Below, one piece after another: positions 7,553-15,610 of a stretch of 22,064 nt of DNA. Location: the NCBI GenBank assembly GCA_002416125.1, contig DIBU01000009.1, positions 1,396 to 23,459 of the forward strand, given 5' to 3'. Source of the stretch: Halieaceae bacterium UBA5044. Its GTDB lineage: Bacteria > Pseudomonadota > Gammaproteobacteria > Pseudomonadales > Halieaceae. The translations under genes were made by a program, and so were the position numbers. Positions within the stretch are counted from its first letter, which is position 1, and the number at the start of each line of letters is the position of its first letter. The notes below the pieces were generated by a model. That model was given only the letters and a program-made list of their open reading frames with translations, searched no databases and was not told the DNA's origin.

Positions 7553-7600
7553 GACCAACCGGCTGACTACTACAGACCACTGGTTTCGAGGGGAGACTGC

Positions 7601-8860
7601 ATGGCCCAGAACACTCTCAATTTCACCAAGGCGGCACTTGAGTCCCTACCCCCTGCTGACCCTGGCAAGCGCGTCGATTATCACGACAGCCGCATAAGCG
7701 GCCTGATCTTGCAGGTCACAGGCAACGGCAATAAAACGTTCTACTTCTATCGGCGCATCAACAAAAAACCCAAACGCTACCATCTGGGCAAATTCCCTGA
7801 CCTGACCCTCGCGGAGGCGCGCCGACAGGCTGAAACCCTAAAGGGCCGGATTGCCAGCGGCGACAACGTGATGCGGGAACGCACTGACATCGAAGCGAGC
7901 GCCGTGACACTGGCCCAGGCATACGCCCAATTTGGTGCAGCGCGCAAATCACTGAAACCCAAGACCCGTTATCTCTATGACCGCTTCATGGCCGTCGCCT
8001 TTCTCGATTGGCAAAAACTACCCATCGCCGAACTCACCAAAAACATGGTCAGCCAACGTCATACAGACTTGACCGCAAACCACGGTCCCGCTTCCGCCGA
8101 CGGCGCCATGCGCTTCCTGCGGTCGCTGTACAACTTCGCCTCCGCCGTCTACGAGGACGAGAAAGGCAATTCCCTACTGCCGGTCAACCCCGTGCAGCGG
8201 CTGTCACAGGCGCGCGCCTGGCACAAGCCCAAGCGGCGCACAACCTGGATCAGCCCGGATCAAATGCCCGCATGGTTTGAAGCGGTTGCAACCCTTCGCA
8301 GCGAGCCCACCGGGTCCACGGCCTCCGAAGTCGGCGACTATTTGCTAGTGGTCCTGCTAACCGGCTTGCGAAAATCAGAAGCGGCGAACCTTGACTGGAG
8401 CAACATCAACTTGGCTGACCGCACGCTGACCGTGCCGGATACCAAAAACGGACGCGACCATACACTGCCGTTATCGGACTATCTCTACGACCTATTGGCC
8501 CAGCGCAAGCGCATGTTGCTCCATACCCGATATGTGTTCCCCAACCGGGGGCGCAATGGACCGCTGGTAGAGCCACGCAACCCCATGCGGCGAGTGACCG
8601 AGCAATCCGGGGTAGAATTCACGCTGCACGATTTGCGCCGAACCTTCACCACAATCGCGGAGCGCCTGGATATCCCCCACTACGCCCTTAAGCGCCTAAT
8701 TAACCACGCGCAGGTCGATGATGTGACGGCTGGCTATGTGATGGGCGACATCGAGAGACTGCGCAAGCCCATGCAACAAATCACTGACTTCATGCTGAGT
8801 GCCGGAGCTGTGCGCGCAAAGGCCGAAATCATCCACCTAACCAAGACCGAGCAAGGATAA
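7601..8860 (+). CDS. int: P4-type tyrosine recombinase/integrase
   Basis: This 419-residue integrase catalyses site-specific recombination between attP and tRNA-Thr(TGT). Residues 1-90 form the DUF4102/arm-DNA-binding domain typical of P4-like island integrases, residues about 100-200 form the SAM-like core-binding domain, and the C-terminal catalytic domain shows Arg257 (LTGLRKSE), Lys283, His343-x2-Arg346 (LHDLRRT), His369 (LINHA) and the nucleophile Tyr379. All catalytic residues are present, so the enzyme appears intact. ATG 7601 is preceded by GAGGGGAGA. It sits beside attL and is directly followed (TAA-ATG, zero gap) by an unknown gene that it probably co-expresses. Confidence 0.97.
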   Translation: MAQNTLNFTKAALESLPPADPGKRVDYHDSRISGLILQVTGNGNKTFYFYRRINKKPKRYHLGKFPDLTLAEARRQAETLKGRIASGDNVMRERTDIEASAVTLAQAYAQFGAARKSLKPKTRYLYDRFMAVAFLDWQKLPIAELTKNMVSQRHTDLTANHGPASADGAMRFLRSLYNFASAVYEDEKGNSLLPVNPVQRLSQARAWHKPKRRTTWISPDQMPAWFEAVATLRSEPTGSTASEVGDYLLVVLLTGLRKSEAANLDWSNINLADRTLTVPDTKNGRDHTLPLSDYLYDLLAQRKRMLLHTRYVFPNRGRNGPLVEPRNPMRRVTEQSGVEFTLHDLRRTFTTIAERLDIPHYALKRLINHAQVDDVTAGYVMGDIERLRKPMQQITDFMLSAGAVRAKAEIIHLTKTEQG

Positions 8861-9784
8861 ATGACTGACATATCGGTATTCAGCAACGTACTGAAGGATG
8901 TAGATGTAGATGCAGACGTGGGTGAGCATTTGCTACCGCTAAACACTTTTGCGCTATTCGACCCGCTCACCGGGCCTGCCCCCAGAGCCTTCGCCTCGCA
9001 GCTCGAAAACGTCGCAATGCGTGCCCGCGCACTCATTCCAGGATGGAATACCGACCAAGTGATGGATGCAGCGGACTACCTGGCATTTCTGCTCAGTTCG
9101 ACCCCTGCCACCGGGGTCCTAGCGGGCGATGAACCTGCCCAGCAATTGCCCCTGGAGGCGAGGGAATCGGCGATTGCCCAAGCAGCGGCTACTTGGGCCA
9201 AGTACGACAGTGTTGAGGGGGATACCGATGCGAGCCATCCGCTAAACCCGCCATACTGGCCCAGTATTTTTGCGTGCTATGCCCTCGCACATATCGGCCT
9301 GGCGCACCGCTGTTGCGCCTATGCCCAGCCGACGCCTTCGGCCGCGCCAGATAACACAGTCAAAGAGCGGTTTATTGTCGCCAGCGACCCGTCGTTGGGC
9401 GCGTGGCCGCTACATGGAGCAGATGACCTGTCACGAGAAACGGTGGCTCAAGTTGCAGTGCATGCATTTGCTGCCTTGGAGGCCATTTGTTGCGCTGAAG
9501 CACTAGTGAGTAGTGAACGCAAGATTACATGCGATAAAAAGAAGCACGCCCTACGCGCCGTTTCCGCAAAGCACGCGAAAACCAATGCACTGAAAAAAAA
9601 AGTGAGGGCGCTCTATAGGGAAGATCCGGACTTCGCCGAGAGCAAGACGCCAATGTTGAGCAATCAGCGCGTTGCGGACATCATTTACGGTCACAGGCTG
9701 TCGGACGAAGAACGCCGAGTATTTACCGGGAAAAACCCCAGCGGCACTATTGCCAAGTGGATCGCGGAGTTTCGCCAGGAGTGA
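8861..9784 (+). CDS. Unknown protein translationally coupled to the integrase
   Basis: I do not recognise this 307-residue protein. Its ATG immediately follows the integrase stop, and its Shine-Dalgarno (AAGGA) lies inside the integrase gene, so the two are made together. The N-terminus is acidic with a DVDVDADV run (13-20); the middle is helical with clustered Cys and His (CC at 151-152 and 210-211). A basic Lys-rich segment (221-250) precedes a C-terminal part, SNQRVADIIYGHRLSDEERR and onward (267-303), that could be a small helix-turn-helix. A DNA-binding accessory role in integration or element control is a guess. A run of nine A at 9593-9601 encodes Lys245-247 and may cause slippage. Confidence 0.75.
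   Translation: MTDISVFSNVLKDVDVDADVGEHLLPLNTFALFDPLTGPAPRAFASQLENVAMRARALIPGWNTDQVMDAADYLAFLLSSTPATGVLAGDEPAQQLPLEARESAIAQAAATWAKYDSVEGDTDASHPLNPPYWPSIFACYALAHIGLAHRCCAYAQPTPSAAPDNTVKERFIVASDPSLGAWPLHGADDLSRETVAQVAVHAFAALEAICCAEALVSSERKITCDKKKHALRAVSAKHAKTNALKKKVRALYREDPDFAESKTPMLSNQRVADIIYGHRLSDEERRVFTGKNPSGTIAKWIAEFRQE
9593..9601 (+). other. A9 homopolymer inside the integrase-coupled gene
   Basis: Nine consecutive A bases read as AAA AAA AAA (Lys245-247) and precede GTG. A one-base slip in one direction meets TGA at once, and in the other meets TAG after five codons. Slippage would therefore release a protein of about 250 residues without the C-terminal putative DNA-binding part. Confidence 0.5.
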
Positions 9785-9888
9785 GCAGACGCAATCGCTA
9801 CTAGCTGCACTGATAGGGTGGGGCTGTGAAATATTTGCGGTTCACCCTTGCGATGAGGGGACTGCTTGCTGCATGGTAGCTACTGTAC

Positions 9889-10749
9889 TTACAACTCAAT
9901 GAGAGACCTAATTTCCTGATCCAAGCGCGACCTATCGAGATCACGCTTAAACCTCTCCATAAACTCGCGGTTCCGAGAGCCAGCCTGCTTATTCCGCCGC
10001 AATTGACCTAAATCCACCTCCACATCCTTGAAACCAAGGCTCTCTGCTAACGCGACCGTATTTTCTGGCGGACTAATGAGGAAGTCCTCATAGAAGATTT
10101 CAACCGGATCAATGCCCATATAATCGCAAAAAATGTCTATTTTTTGATTACTCTCAATCACGCTGAGAACTTGAGTTTTAATATCGCTATAGCTGTATTC
10201 GGGGTCAACCGCGCTGCCGTCATGAAAACTTGCCCACTGACCAGTCTGGGCAGCTATCGAGTGTGAGACTGCTTGGGCCAGAACATCACGCCGCTTCGCC
10301 ACCAACCAGTATACATGACCGTAACAAGCAGTTATGGCTCCGCTTTTGATCAGCATGAGCGCCTGATCGGCAGAAGCTTTCATGCCAAACATCGTGTTTG
10401 GCTCGTGAACATGCGTCATGAGCCACTCGAGATAGCTATAAAATGACTCGATACCGTGGGCTTCGGAACGGGAGACGACCAACGGATGATTTAAAGGCTC
10501 CCCCATGCCGCTAAACTTGCCCGTGGCCCTCATATAATCGCAGATCAAAGAAGACCCAGAGCGGTTGCTGAACAACATAACACAGACTTCCTTGGCCAAA
10601 GTCTGCACAGATTCCGGCACTTCCAGCGAGCCATAAAGCTTCAAGATTTCCTGCTCATGCTCGCCAGGCCCGATGGTCTCAATTCCACCCTGCGAGGGCC
10701 CCACCCAAACGTTGAGGCCATTGCCAGCTTTTAAGCTCGATTTAATCAT
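9889..10749 (-). CDS. Stf0-like sulfotransferase (element cargo)
   Basis: This 286-residue cytoplasmic enzyme is of the Stf0 sulfotransferase family, which transfers sulfate from PAPS to carbohydrates (trehalose in the mycobacterial prototype). The PAPS 5'-phosphate loop is visible as FSNRSGSSLICDYMRATG (60-77). The 3'-phosphate site is KRRDVLAQAVSHSIAAQTGQW (152-172; Arg153/154, Ser162), a stretch strongly typical of Stf0. A late FYEDF motif also matches the family. AGGA precedes the ATG at suitable distance. It is the only minus-strand gene inside the element and is AT-richer than the host genes, so it looks like independently acquired cargo. The acceptor is unknown; a surface glycan or small sugar is plausible. 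Confidence 0.88.
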   Translation of the reverse strand: MIKSSLKAGNGLNVWVGPSQGGIETIGPGEHEQEILKLYGSLEVPESVQTLAKEVCVMLFSNRSGSSLICDYMRATGKFSGMGEPLNHPLVVSRSEAHGIESFYSYLEWLMTHVHEPNTMFGMKASADQALMLIKSGAITACYGHVYWLVAKRRDVLAQAVSHSIAAQTGQWASFHDGSAVDPEYSYSDIKTQVLSVIESNQKIDIFCDYMGIDPVEIFYEDFLISPPENTVALAESLGFKDVEVDLGQLRRNKQAGSRNREFMERFKRDLDRSRLDQEIRSLIEL

Positions 10750-10761
10750 GCGCGATCCTAA

Positions 10762-11010
10762 CTAACGGCATTTGAGTCATTATACGAAAACGCGCAAGCC
10801 CGTAAAACCAAAGATCACACTGCATACGACATCCTCCAGCATAGCCGCTCAGCTCCACCTGCGTCAGTCAGCGTAGAAGCACCGAACAAGGTGGCAGCAT
10901 GCTATCTACTTCATCGCTTCGACCTGACACGCGACAGCGAACCCTCGCTCGCCGCACTCGCCAAGAGCTTTTTGGCAAGCTGTGGCTATGAAATATTGGC
11001 GGAGCGAACT
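10762..11010 (+). pseudogene. Open frame without start codon; possible gene remnant
   Basis: The frame stays open for 82 codons from the stop at 10759 to the TAG ending at 11010. From about 10870 it reads like protein (VAACYLLHRFDLTRD, then SLAALAKSFLASCGYEILAE). There is no ATG or GTG in frame and no ribosome site, so it is either the 3' remnant of a gene truncated when the sulfotransferase gene arrived, or chance. It fills most of the 425-bp gap between the sulfotransferase and alpA-like genes. I do not recognise a family. Confidence 0.3.
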
Positions 11011-11054
11011 TAGAAGCTTCGGCGGGGTTTAGCCTCAAAGACCGAATGAGCCAT

Positions 11055-11096
11055 CTGCTTGTGCGCGTAAAAGTCCGCTTTTGCACGCAGAAGCAA
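11055..11096. repeat. Long imperfect stem-loop upstream of the alpA-like gene
   Basis: Two 19-nt arms (11055-11073 and 11078-11096) match at 15 of 19 positions around a TCCG tetraloop, with the inner AAAAG/CTTTT part perfect. It lies 78 bp before the alpA-like ATG in the non-coding stretch 11011-11174. It could be an RNA hairpin in the leader of the alpA-DUF927 operon or a protein-binding dyad. It is not a canonical terminator. Confidence 0.5.
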
Positions 11097-11174
11097 CCCC
11101 TTTTCTTGCCTTAAATCACCCGCTCCCCTGAAATTGTAGGCGTCACGAAAATTAATCAATCAGGAGCTACATTC

Positions 11175-11384
11175 ATGTCTCATACGTCAAATGCACTGAC
11201 CAGGCTGCTTACGCCTGAACAAGTCGCGGAAACCCTCGGGGTAACACCACACACTCTCGCCGTATGGCGATCTGAAGGTCGCTACGAGCTGCCGTATATC
11301 AAAACTGGCCGCCTTGTGCGCTATCTCGTAGAGGACGTTCAGGCGTTCATTCAGGCGCGTCGGCGCACCGCCCCGGATGAGTAA
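11175..11384 (+). CDS. AlpA/excisionase-like small helix-turn-helix protein
   Basis: This 69-residue protein carries a MerR-like helix-turn-helix of the HTH_17/AlpA type (about residues 12-52: LLTPEQVAETLGVTPHTLAV, then a wing ending with GRLVRY). Such proteins activate integrase or act as excisionases in P4-like satellites and islands. An AGGAG Shine-Dalgarno precedes the ATG. It is followed after 6 bp by the DUF927 gene, the common regulator-replication protein order in such elements. Whether it regulates int, excision or the downstream gene is inferred. Confidence 0.88.
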   Translation: MSHTSNALTRLLTPEQVAETLGVTPHTLAVWRSEGRYELPYIKTGRLVRYLVEDVQAFIQARRRTAPDE

Positions 11385-11390
11385 CTCACC

Positions 11391-13211
11391 ATGAAATCAA
11401 ACATACAACCCATTACCGCAGGTAGTGCAATGGCTTCCACACCACAGTCAAAAAGTAATGCGCCGCTGCACAACCACTTAATCCCCGAAGGGCTCGCAGT
11501 CCCGGAGAGCTTCCTGCTTTCAGACGAAGGGGTCTATAAGATCGCGCCACAAGGGCAAATCCGGCTTGTCAGCGGCCCTGTCTGGGTTATCGCGAAAACC
11601 CGAGAGGTCTCTGGTAACGGCTGGGGCATCCATGTGCAATGGATTGACCAGGATGGGGTGCGGCGTGAGCGCGCATTCCCAACCCGGCAGCTGCACGAGC
11701 GCGGCCAATCCGCAATAGTCGTCCATTTAGCCGATGAAGGACTGCGCGTGATACCCGGCCAAGAGAGCCCTCTATTAAGCTATCTGGGGAGTTTTGAAAC
11801 TAACCACCGGATTGCATCAACCGCGCAAACCGGCTGGCTAATGGCGCCCGATCTCGCGCTCAGCTACGTACTGCCCCATACAGTCATTAACAGTGATGAG
11901 ACCCTCCCCGTAGCATTCCAGCCAGAGCGGTTCAGCCCCAGCGCAGACAGCCTCCATGCCAAGGGCTCACTGAAACAGTGGCGGGCGCAGGTCGGTCACT
12001 ACTGTGCTGGAAGCCCCATACTCCAATTAGGCGTCTGCCTGGCCCTGACGCCACCTCTACTGCGATTTGCAGAAATGGACAGTTTCGGGGTTCACCTGTA
12101 CGGGGCCAGCAGCCAGGGAAAGACGACCGCGCTACAAATTGCCAGCAGCGTCTGGGGTAATGGCGCCGACCCAGCTGCATCCGCTCATTCCAGCATTCAA
12201 CGCTGGAATACCACCGCCAACGCCCTCGAAGGGCTCGCAGCGGCTCACAACGACGGCCTAATGGCATTGGATGAAATGGGAACGTATACCGGCTCAGACT
12301 TCGGGGCGTTGGTTTACAACCTTATGGGCGGGCAAGGCAAGGCGCGCATGAATGACCATGCCGGGATGAGGAGCATGCGTACCTGGCGGCTTATCGCTCT
12401 TTCAACCGGGGAAATTTCAATAAAGGCCAAGGTGGAGGAATACGGCGCCACGGTTAAGGCAGGACAAATAAATCGTTTCCTCGACATTCCGGTGTCAGGC
12501 CGCATCATTCAGCCAAGCCACGGCATGCCACCAGCCAAGCTGGCCGACCTGCTCAAAGAGGCCGCAGGGCGCTGCTATGGAACGCTAGGCCCCGCCTTCG
12601 TGGAAAAGCTGATTCACTCAGCGCCGGACGCCTCCGCGCTGCAACAGCGCGTCAAGCACCTCATGGCCGACTACACCGCCCAACTTCATGGAACGGTGCA
12701 ATTGGAACCCCATCAAGTCCGAGGGCTCAGGCGCTTTGGCCTGATCTGCACTGCAGCCCATCTCGCAAACGAATTCGAGCTTCTGCCCTGGACGCTGACG
12801 GACAGCGTCAACGCGATCACGGAAGCGGCCCATACCTGGCTCGCAGAGAACGTCAGCGATGCAATACGCGGCATACTCGCCGTGCGTAACTTTATCCTCC
12901 AATTTCAGGAAAGCAAGTTCCGGACTACCCACGAATTGCGGTCTGCAAAATCGCAGACACATCATGATATTGCCGGATATTTCTTACCCGACAAGTCGAT
13001 CTACGCGTTCACGCCGGACGGGTTCAAGCGCGCTTGCGGCGGACTCGACCCCAAGTCTGTCGCTGCGGCCCTCGATCAGCATGGTCTTCTTTTCAAAAAC
13101 GAATCCGGCAGGCGCATGAGCAAATTGACGATCCCAGGCGCCTCCAACCGCCTACGAGTATATGCGGTTGAGTCAGATATACTCGACGCGGACATGGTTG
13201 GCGGCGAATAG
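11391..13211 (+). CDS. DUF927 helicase-like ATPase, probable element replication protein
   Basis: This 606-residue protein has a DUF927 domain spanning roughly residues 40-330. Its P-loop reads GASSQGKTT (238-246), the Walker B motif is LMALDEMG (290-297), and further conserved DUF927 features follow: the MGGQGKAR segment, ALSTGE as a sensor-like strand, and Arg in INRFLDIP. A C-terminal region (about 500-600) carries small winged-helix-like and strand-rich segments. DUF927 proteins are common on plasmids, phages and satellites and are thought to be replicative helicases, sometimes fused to primase; no primase domain is visible here. It has no strong Shine-Dalgarno and probably depends on coupling to the alpA-like gene 6 bp upstream. 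ATG 11430 is an alternative start. The non-coding region just downstream is a candidate origin. Confidence 0.88.
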   Translation: MKSNIQPITAGSAMASTPQSKSNAPLHNHLIPEGLAVPESFLLSDEGVYKIAPQGQIRLVSGPVWVIAKTREVSGNGWGIHVQWIDQDGVRRERAFPTRQLHERGQSAIVVHLADEGLRVIPGQESPLLSYLGSFETNHRIASTAQTGWLMAPDLALSYVLPHTVINSDETLPVAFQPERFSPSADSLHAKGSLKQWRAQVGHYCAGSPILQLGVCLALTPPLLRFAEMDSFGVHLYGASSQGKTTALQIASSVWGNGADPAASAHSSIQRWNTTANALEGLAAAHNDGLMALDEMGTYTGSDFGALVYNLMGGQGKARMNDHAGMRSMRTWRLIALSTGEISIKAKVEEYGATVKAGQINRFLDIPVSGRIIQPSHGMPPAKLADLLKEAAGRCYGTLGPAFVEKLIHSAPDASALQQRVKHLMADYTAQLHGTVQLEPHQVRGLRRFGLICTAAHLANEFELLPWTLTDSVNAITEAAHTWLAENVSDAIRGILAVRNFILQFQESKFRTTHELRSAKSQTHHDIAGYFLPDKSIYAFTPDGFKRACGGLDPKSVAAALDQHGLLFKNESGRRMSKLTIPGASNRLRVYAVESDILDADMVGGE

Positions 13212-13215
13212 CGCC

Positions 13216-13393
13216 GGGACAGCGGGGCATATGGGGCGCAGCCTGCCGATATAAGGCTCCCCCTAAAGCACACCAGATCAAACGAAAGGGGCAGGCGGGG
13301 ACAACTGTCCCAGTGCGCCCCGCGCCCGATACAAGACCACTACTTTCCAAAGCCTACCTGTATGGCGCGCTGCCCCGACAGCCCCGCTGTCCC
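13216..13393. repeat. Nested concentric inverted repeats; candidate origin/control region
   Basis: The central palindrome GGGACA-AC-TGTCCC (13298-13311) is flanked symmetrically by GGGGC (13288-13292) and GCCCC (13317-13321). Farther out, GGGACAGCGGGGC (13216-13228) pairs perfectly with GCCCCGCTGTCCC (13381-13393), and GGGGC (13233-13237) with GCCCC (13372-13376). All four pairs share one exact centre at 13304/13305. It lies in the gene-free stretch 13212-13611 directly after the DUF927 gene, where a replication origin or operator array would be expected. Confidence 0.55.
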
Positions 13394-13427
13394 AGCCGCA
13401 CGCCTGCGACAAAATCAGGATGAGTAA

Positions 13428-13441
13428 TCCCCATATGGGGA
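13428..13441. promoter_or_regulatory. 14-bp perfect palindrome upstream of the XRE-like gene
   Basis: TCCCCATATGGGGA is a perfect dyad 170 bp before the XRE-like start; a related CATATGGGG occurs at 13228-13236. It could be an operator for the XRE-like or AlpA-like protein or part of the origin region. There is no direct evidence for either. Confidence 0.4.
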
Positions 13442-13611
13442 ATGCACCACGGTTAACCCGATTCAAGACCAATGGAGATCCAGCGCAAACCACTTGTAGC
13501 TCACTTTTGAACATCCCTAAATTCACCAATGTGCACCCATGTCATGGCTCAATTTCGGACCGCTGCCGACAATAGACCGAAAGCAAACTAATGCGACCAA
13601 AGGTGAACCCT

Positions 13612-13989
13612 ATGCTCTACCCAGACCAAATTTGCGAAGCGCGACATACACTTTCACTCTCCCAGCACGAGCTAGCACGGCGCGCCTGCGTGTCACGTAC
13701 TGCATTGAATCAGTTTGAACGGGGGAACTACCTTGCGGGGCCAAACTTCAGCCGGAAGTTGCGCGATTACTTTGAGGCGGAGGGCATTCATCTCGAAGCA
13801 TTAAGCAAACTGCAATCAAGGCCATCGGGGCACCAGAGCCCGCCAGCTTGCGATGCGCAAAAGGCGCGCACGGTGGCACCAAGTGACTGGAACCGCCCTG
13901 AGAGCGCCGAACAGCGCGTGCCTGGCCCGTTTGAGATACTGATAGGCGTGGGCCTCAGTCTACTGCTCGGCCGCCGAATGGGCTCATAG
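13612..13989 (+). CDS. XRE-family helix-turn-helix regulator with hydrophobic C-terminus
   Basis: This 125-residue protein has an N-terminal Cro/CI-type helix-turn-helix (about 16-40: SLSQHELARRACVSRTALNQ, then FERG), as in phage and island repressors. A Pro/Ser-rich linker leads to a short hydrophobic tail FEILIGVGLSLLLG (107-120) ending RRMGS, which is unusual for this family and may be a membrane-associating or oligomerisation helix. The start at 13612 was chosen because AGGTGA lies 5 bp upstream; ATG 13591 would add seven residues and has no comparable site. It may be the element's maintenance repressor. Confidence 0.8.
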   Translation: MLYPDQICEARHTLSLSQHELARRACVSRTALNQFERGNYLAGPNFSRKLRDYFEAEGIHLEALSKLQSRPSGHQSPPACDAQKARTVAPSDWNRPESAEQRVPGPFEILIGVGLSLLLGRRMGS

Positions 13990-14231
13990 CGAGTCTGGCG
14001 CGCCACACCCAGCGAGTAGCGGACCCGAAGACCGGGATTGGTGAAAAGCGTTAATCCAGAGACAGCCGTCTACCTTGGCTGGATTGCGGGGTGCGAGGTG
14101 CGAACGGCAACTGCTTGAATAGGCGAGACAGAAGTTCATCGCTGGAATACTGCATGCTGGATTTAAGCGACACAGTGTTATACGTTCATTCTCGTATTGT
14201 CAGCTGTTAGAGCTCACAACAGGGGAACGAC

Positions 14232-14864
14232 ATGCCCGGTAAGTACAAGATCAAGATCGACGAGAGTTGGAGTCTTGAAGACCTGTATGTCTTTTCAAGA
14301 ACCTATGAGCAAGTGTACTTCATGCTCTACTCGATTCATCCGGATTCCGGAGAAGATAACTCGGAGAGAATTCAGCAGGCTTATAAAGCTTTCCCGTGGA
14401 AGGGTGGCTACAGCGCCGTTAACTTCTACAATCAACTCAAGTACGTCGTACCACCCAAAAAACGCCCTCAAATTAACCAGATTAGATACGCGTCACCAGG
14501 ATTTATCGAGCTGATACTTCTTCTGTATGTGGCTCGCTACCTCGCCAAGACCGTAAAGCGCATTGCATCCTCAGTCAGAGAGTGCAACTCCGTTTACAAC
14601 CAAATTGTGAGCGACATGCAAAAGCGAAAACTTTTGCGAATTGACGTTAAACGGAAGCAACTACTGCTAGAAAGTGAAGAAATGGCTGCTGTAGAGCACC
14701 ATGCTGATATTGCGGCTCGCCTTCTTGGCTTTCCCAACCATCAGAGCATCACCGAGCGGACAGGCAATCCGTACGTAACCCTCAAGATCCTACTTTCGTT
14801 ATATCGCCGAGTTCGCACGCTGGCAGAATTTAAAAATAAAGGTAAGGCTGACCTCAAGGAGTGA
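14232..14864 (+). CDS. Unrecognised accessory protein with SPG-motif hydrophobic helix
   Basis: I do not recognise a named family for this 210-residue protein. Visible features are an aromatic-rich N-terminal part (DLYVFSRTYEQVYFMLYSIH, 18-36), a QIRYASPGFIELILLLYVAR segment (83-102) that may be a hydrophobic helix following a conserved-looking SPG turn, then Lys/Arg-rich helices to the end. A good AGGGGA Shine-Dalgarno precedes the ATG. Codon use and base composition are markedly AT-richer than in the flanking host genes. It lies with the next gene at the attR end, a typical cargo position in such elements, so a defence or fitness role is possible but not shown. Confidence 0.75.
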   Translation: MPGKYKIKIDESWSLEDLYVFSRTYEQVYFMLYSIHPDSGEDNSERIQQAYKAFPWKGGYSAVNFYNQLKYVVPPKKRPQINQIRYASPGFIELILLLYVARYLAKTVKRIASSVRECNSVYNQIVSDMQKRKLLRIDVKRKQLLLESEEMAAVEHHADIAARLLGFPNHQSITERTGNPYVTLKILLSLYRRVRTLAEFKNKGKADLKE

Positions 14865-14937
14865 ACTCTAGTAATTTATTCACGCCGAACTTCCTTCGCA
14901 AGTCCGCCTAATTCGGACGCTGGCCACGGTCACAAAC

Positions 14938-15585
14938 ATGCAATGTATCGAATTAATACAACAGATCTCCGCTCTCATCGGGATATGGTTAGCGATTTAT
15001 GGCATCAACTCATGGCGGAGGGAGCACGTTGGAAAACGTCAGCTCGAACTGGCTGAAGATACTCTAGCGCAATTCTACGAAGCAGCTGATGCCATCAAGC
15101 ACATTAGACATCCTGCAAGTACCAGTGAAGAAACTGATACTGTTAAACGTGGTGAGGGTGAATCAAATACTCAATTTCAGGCTAGGAAAAATGCATCGGT
15201 AGTTTTTTATAGGTACAACCAATACCAAGAGCTGTTCAACAAAATTCATGCATCCAGATATCGCTTTATGGCCCAAATAGGCAAAGCAAAATCAAAACCT
15301 TTTGACGACCTGCGAGAAATAGTGAACGAGATCGAGGTAGCCGCCCGAACCTTGGCGAGGCTTTGGGCGCGAGATCATTTTCGGACCGATGAGCAATGGG
15401 AAAAGCACCGGGCGCAGGTTGAGAAATACGAAGCTGTTTTCTGGGAAGGGATTGCAGGAGACGACACGATAAACCCACAAATGAAGCGCGTGATAGAAGA
15501 AATTGAAGCAACGTGTAGCGAAATCATAGCCGGGCGCGCGAAACCACACGGTTTCCTCAACCTCAAACTCGGTGGTCGCAACTAA
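14938..15585 (+). CDS. Unrecognised membrane-anchored accessory protein
   Basis: This 215-residue protein has one N-terminal transmembrane helix (about residues 4-22: IELIQQISALIGIWLAIYGI) followed by SWRREHVGKRQLELAEDTLAQFYEAADAI and a long helical, charged cytoplasmic part. No enzymatic motif is visible. Proteins with this N-terminal pattern occur on accessory islands, but I know no assigned function. The start ATG at 14938 lacks a clear Shine-Dalgarno. It is 73 bp downstream of the previous unknown gene on the same strand and AT-rich like it, so the two may be a cargo pair. Its stop is 25 bp before the right arm-site block. Confidence 0.7.
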   Translation: MQCIELIQQISALIGIWLAIYGINSWRREHVGKRQLELAEDTLAQFYEAADAIKHIRHPASTSEETDTVKRGEGESNTQFQARKNASVVFYRYNQYQELFNKIHASRYRFMAQIGKAKSKPFDDLREIVNEIEVAARTLARLWARDHFRTDEQWEKHRAQVEKYEAVFWEGIAGDDTINPQMKRVIEEIEATCSEIIAGRAKPHGFLNLKLGGRN

Positions 15586-15610
15586 CAAGGTATGGCGGAG
15601 TGCAGCGAAG

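Noticed and set aside
9785..10990. Weak similarity between 9793-9840 and 10935-10990 (both include TGAAATATT-GCGG and a SLxAAL...CEI-like reading) flanking the sulfotransferase
   Set aside because: Only short shared words with gaps; not enough to call a duplication or target-site repeat.
10868..11086. 72-residue minus-strand frame in the gap before the alpA-like gene
   Set aside because: It starts inside the stem-loop, has Arg/Ser-rich shadow-like composition and no ribosome site.
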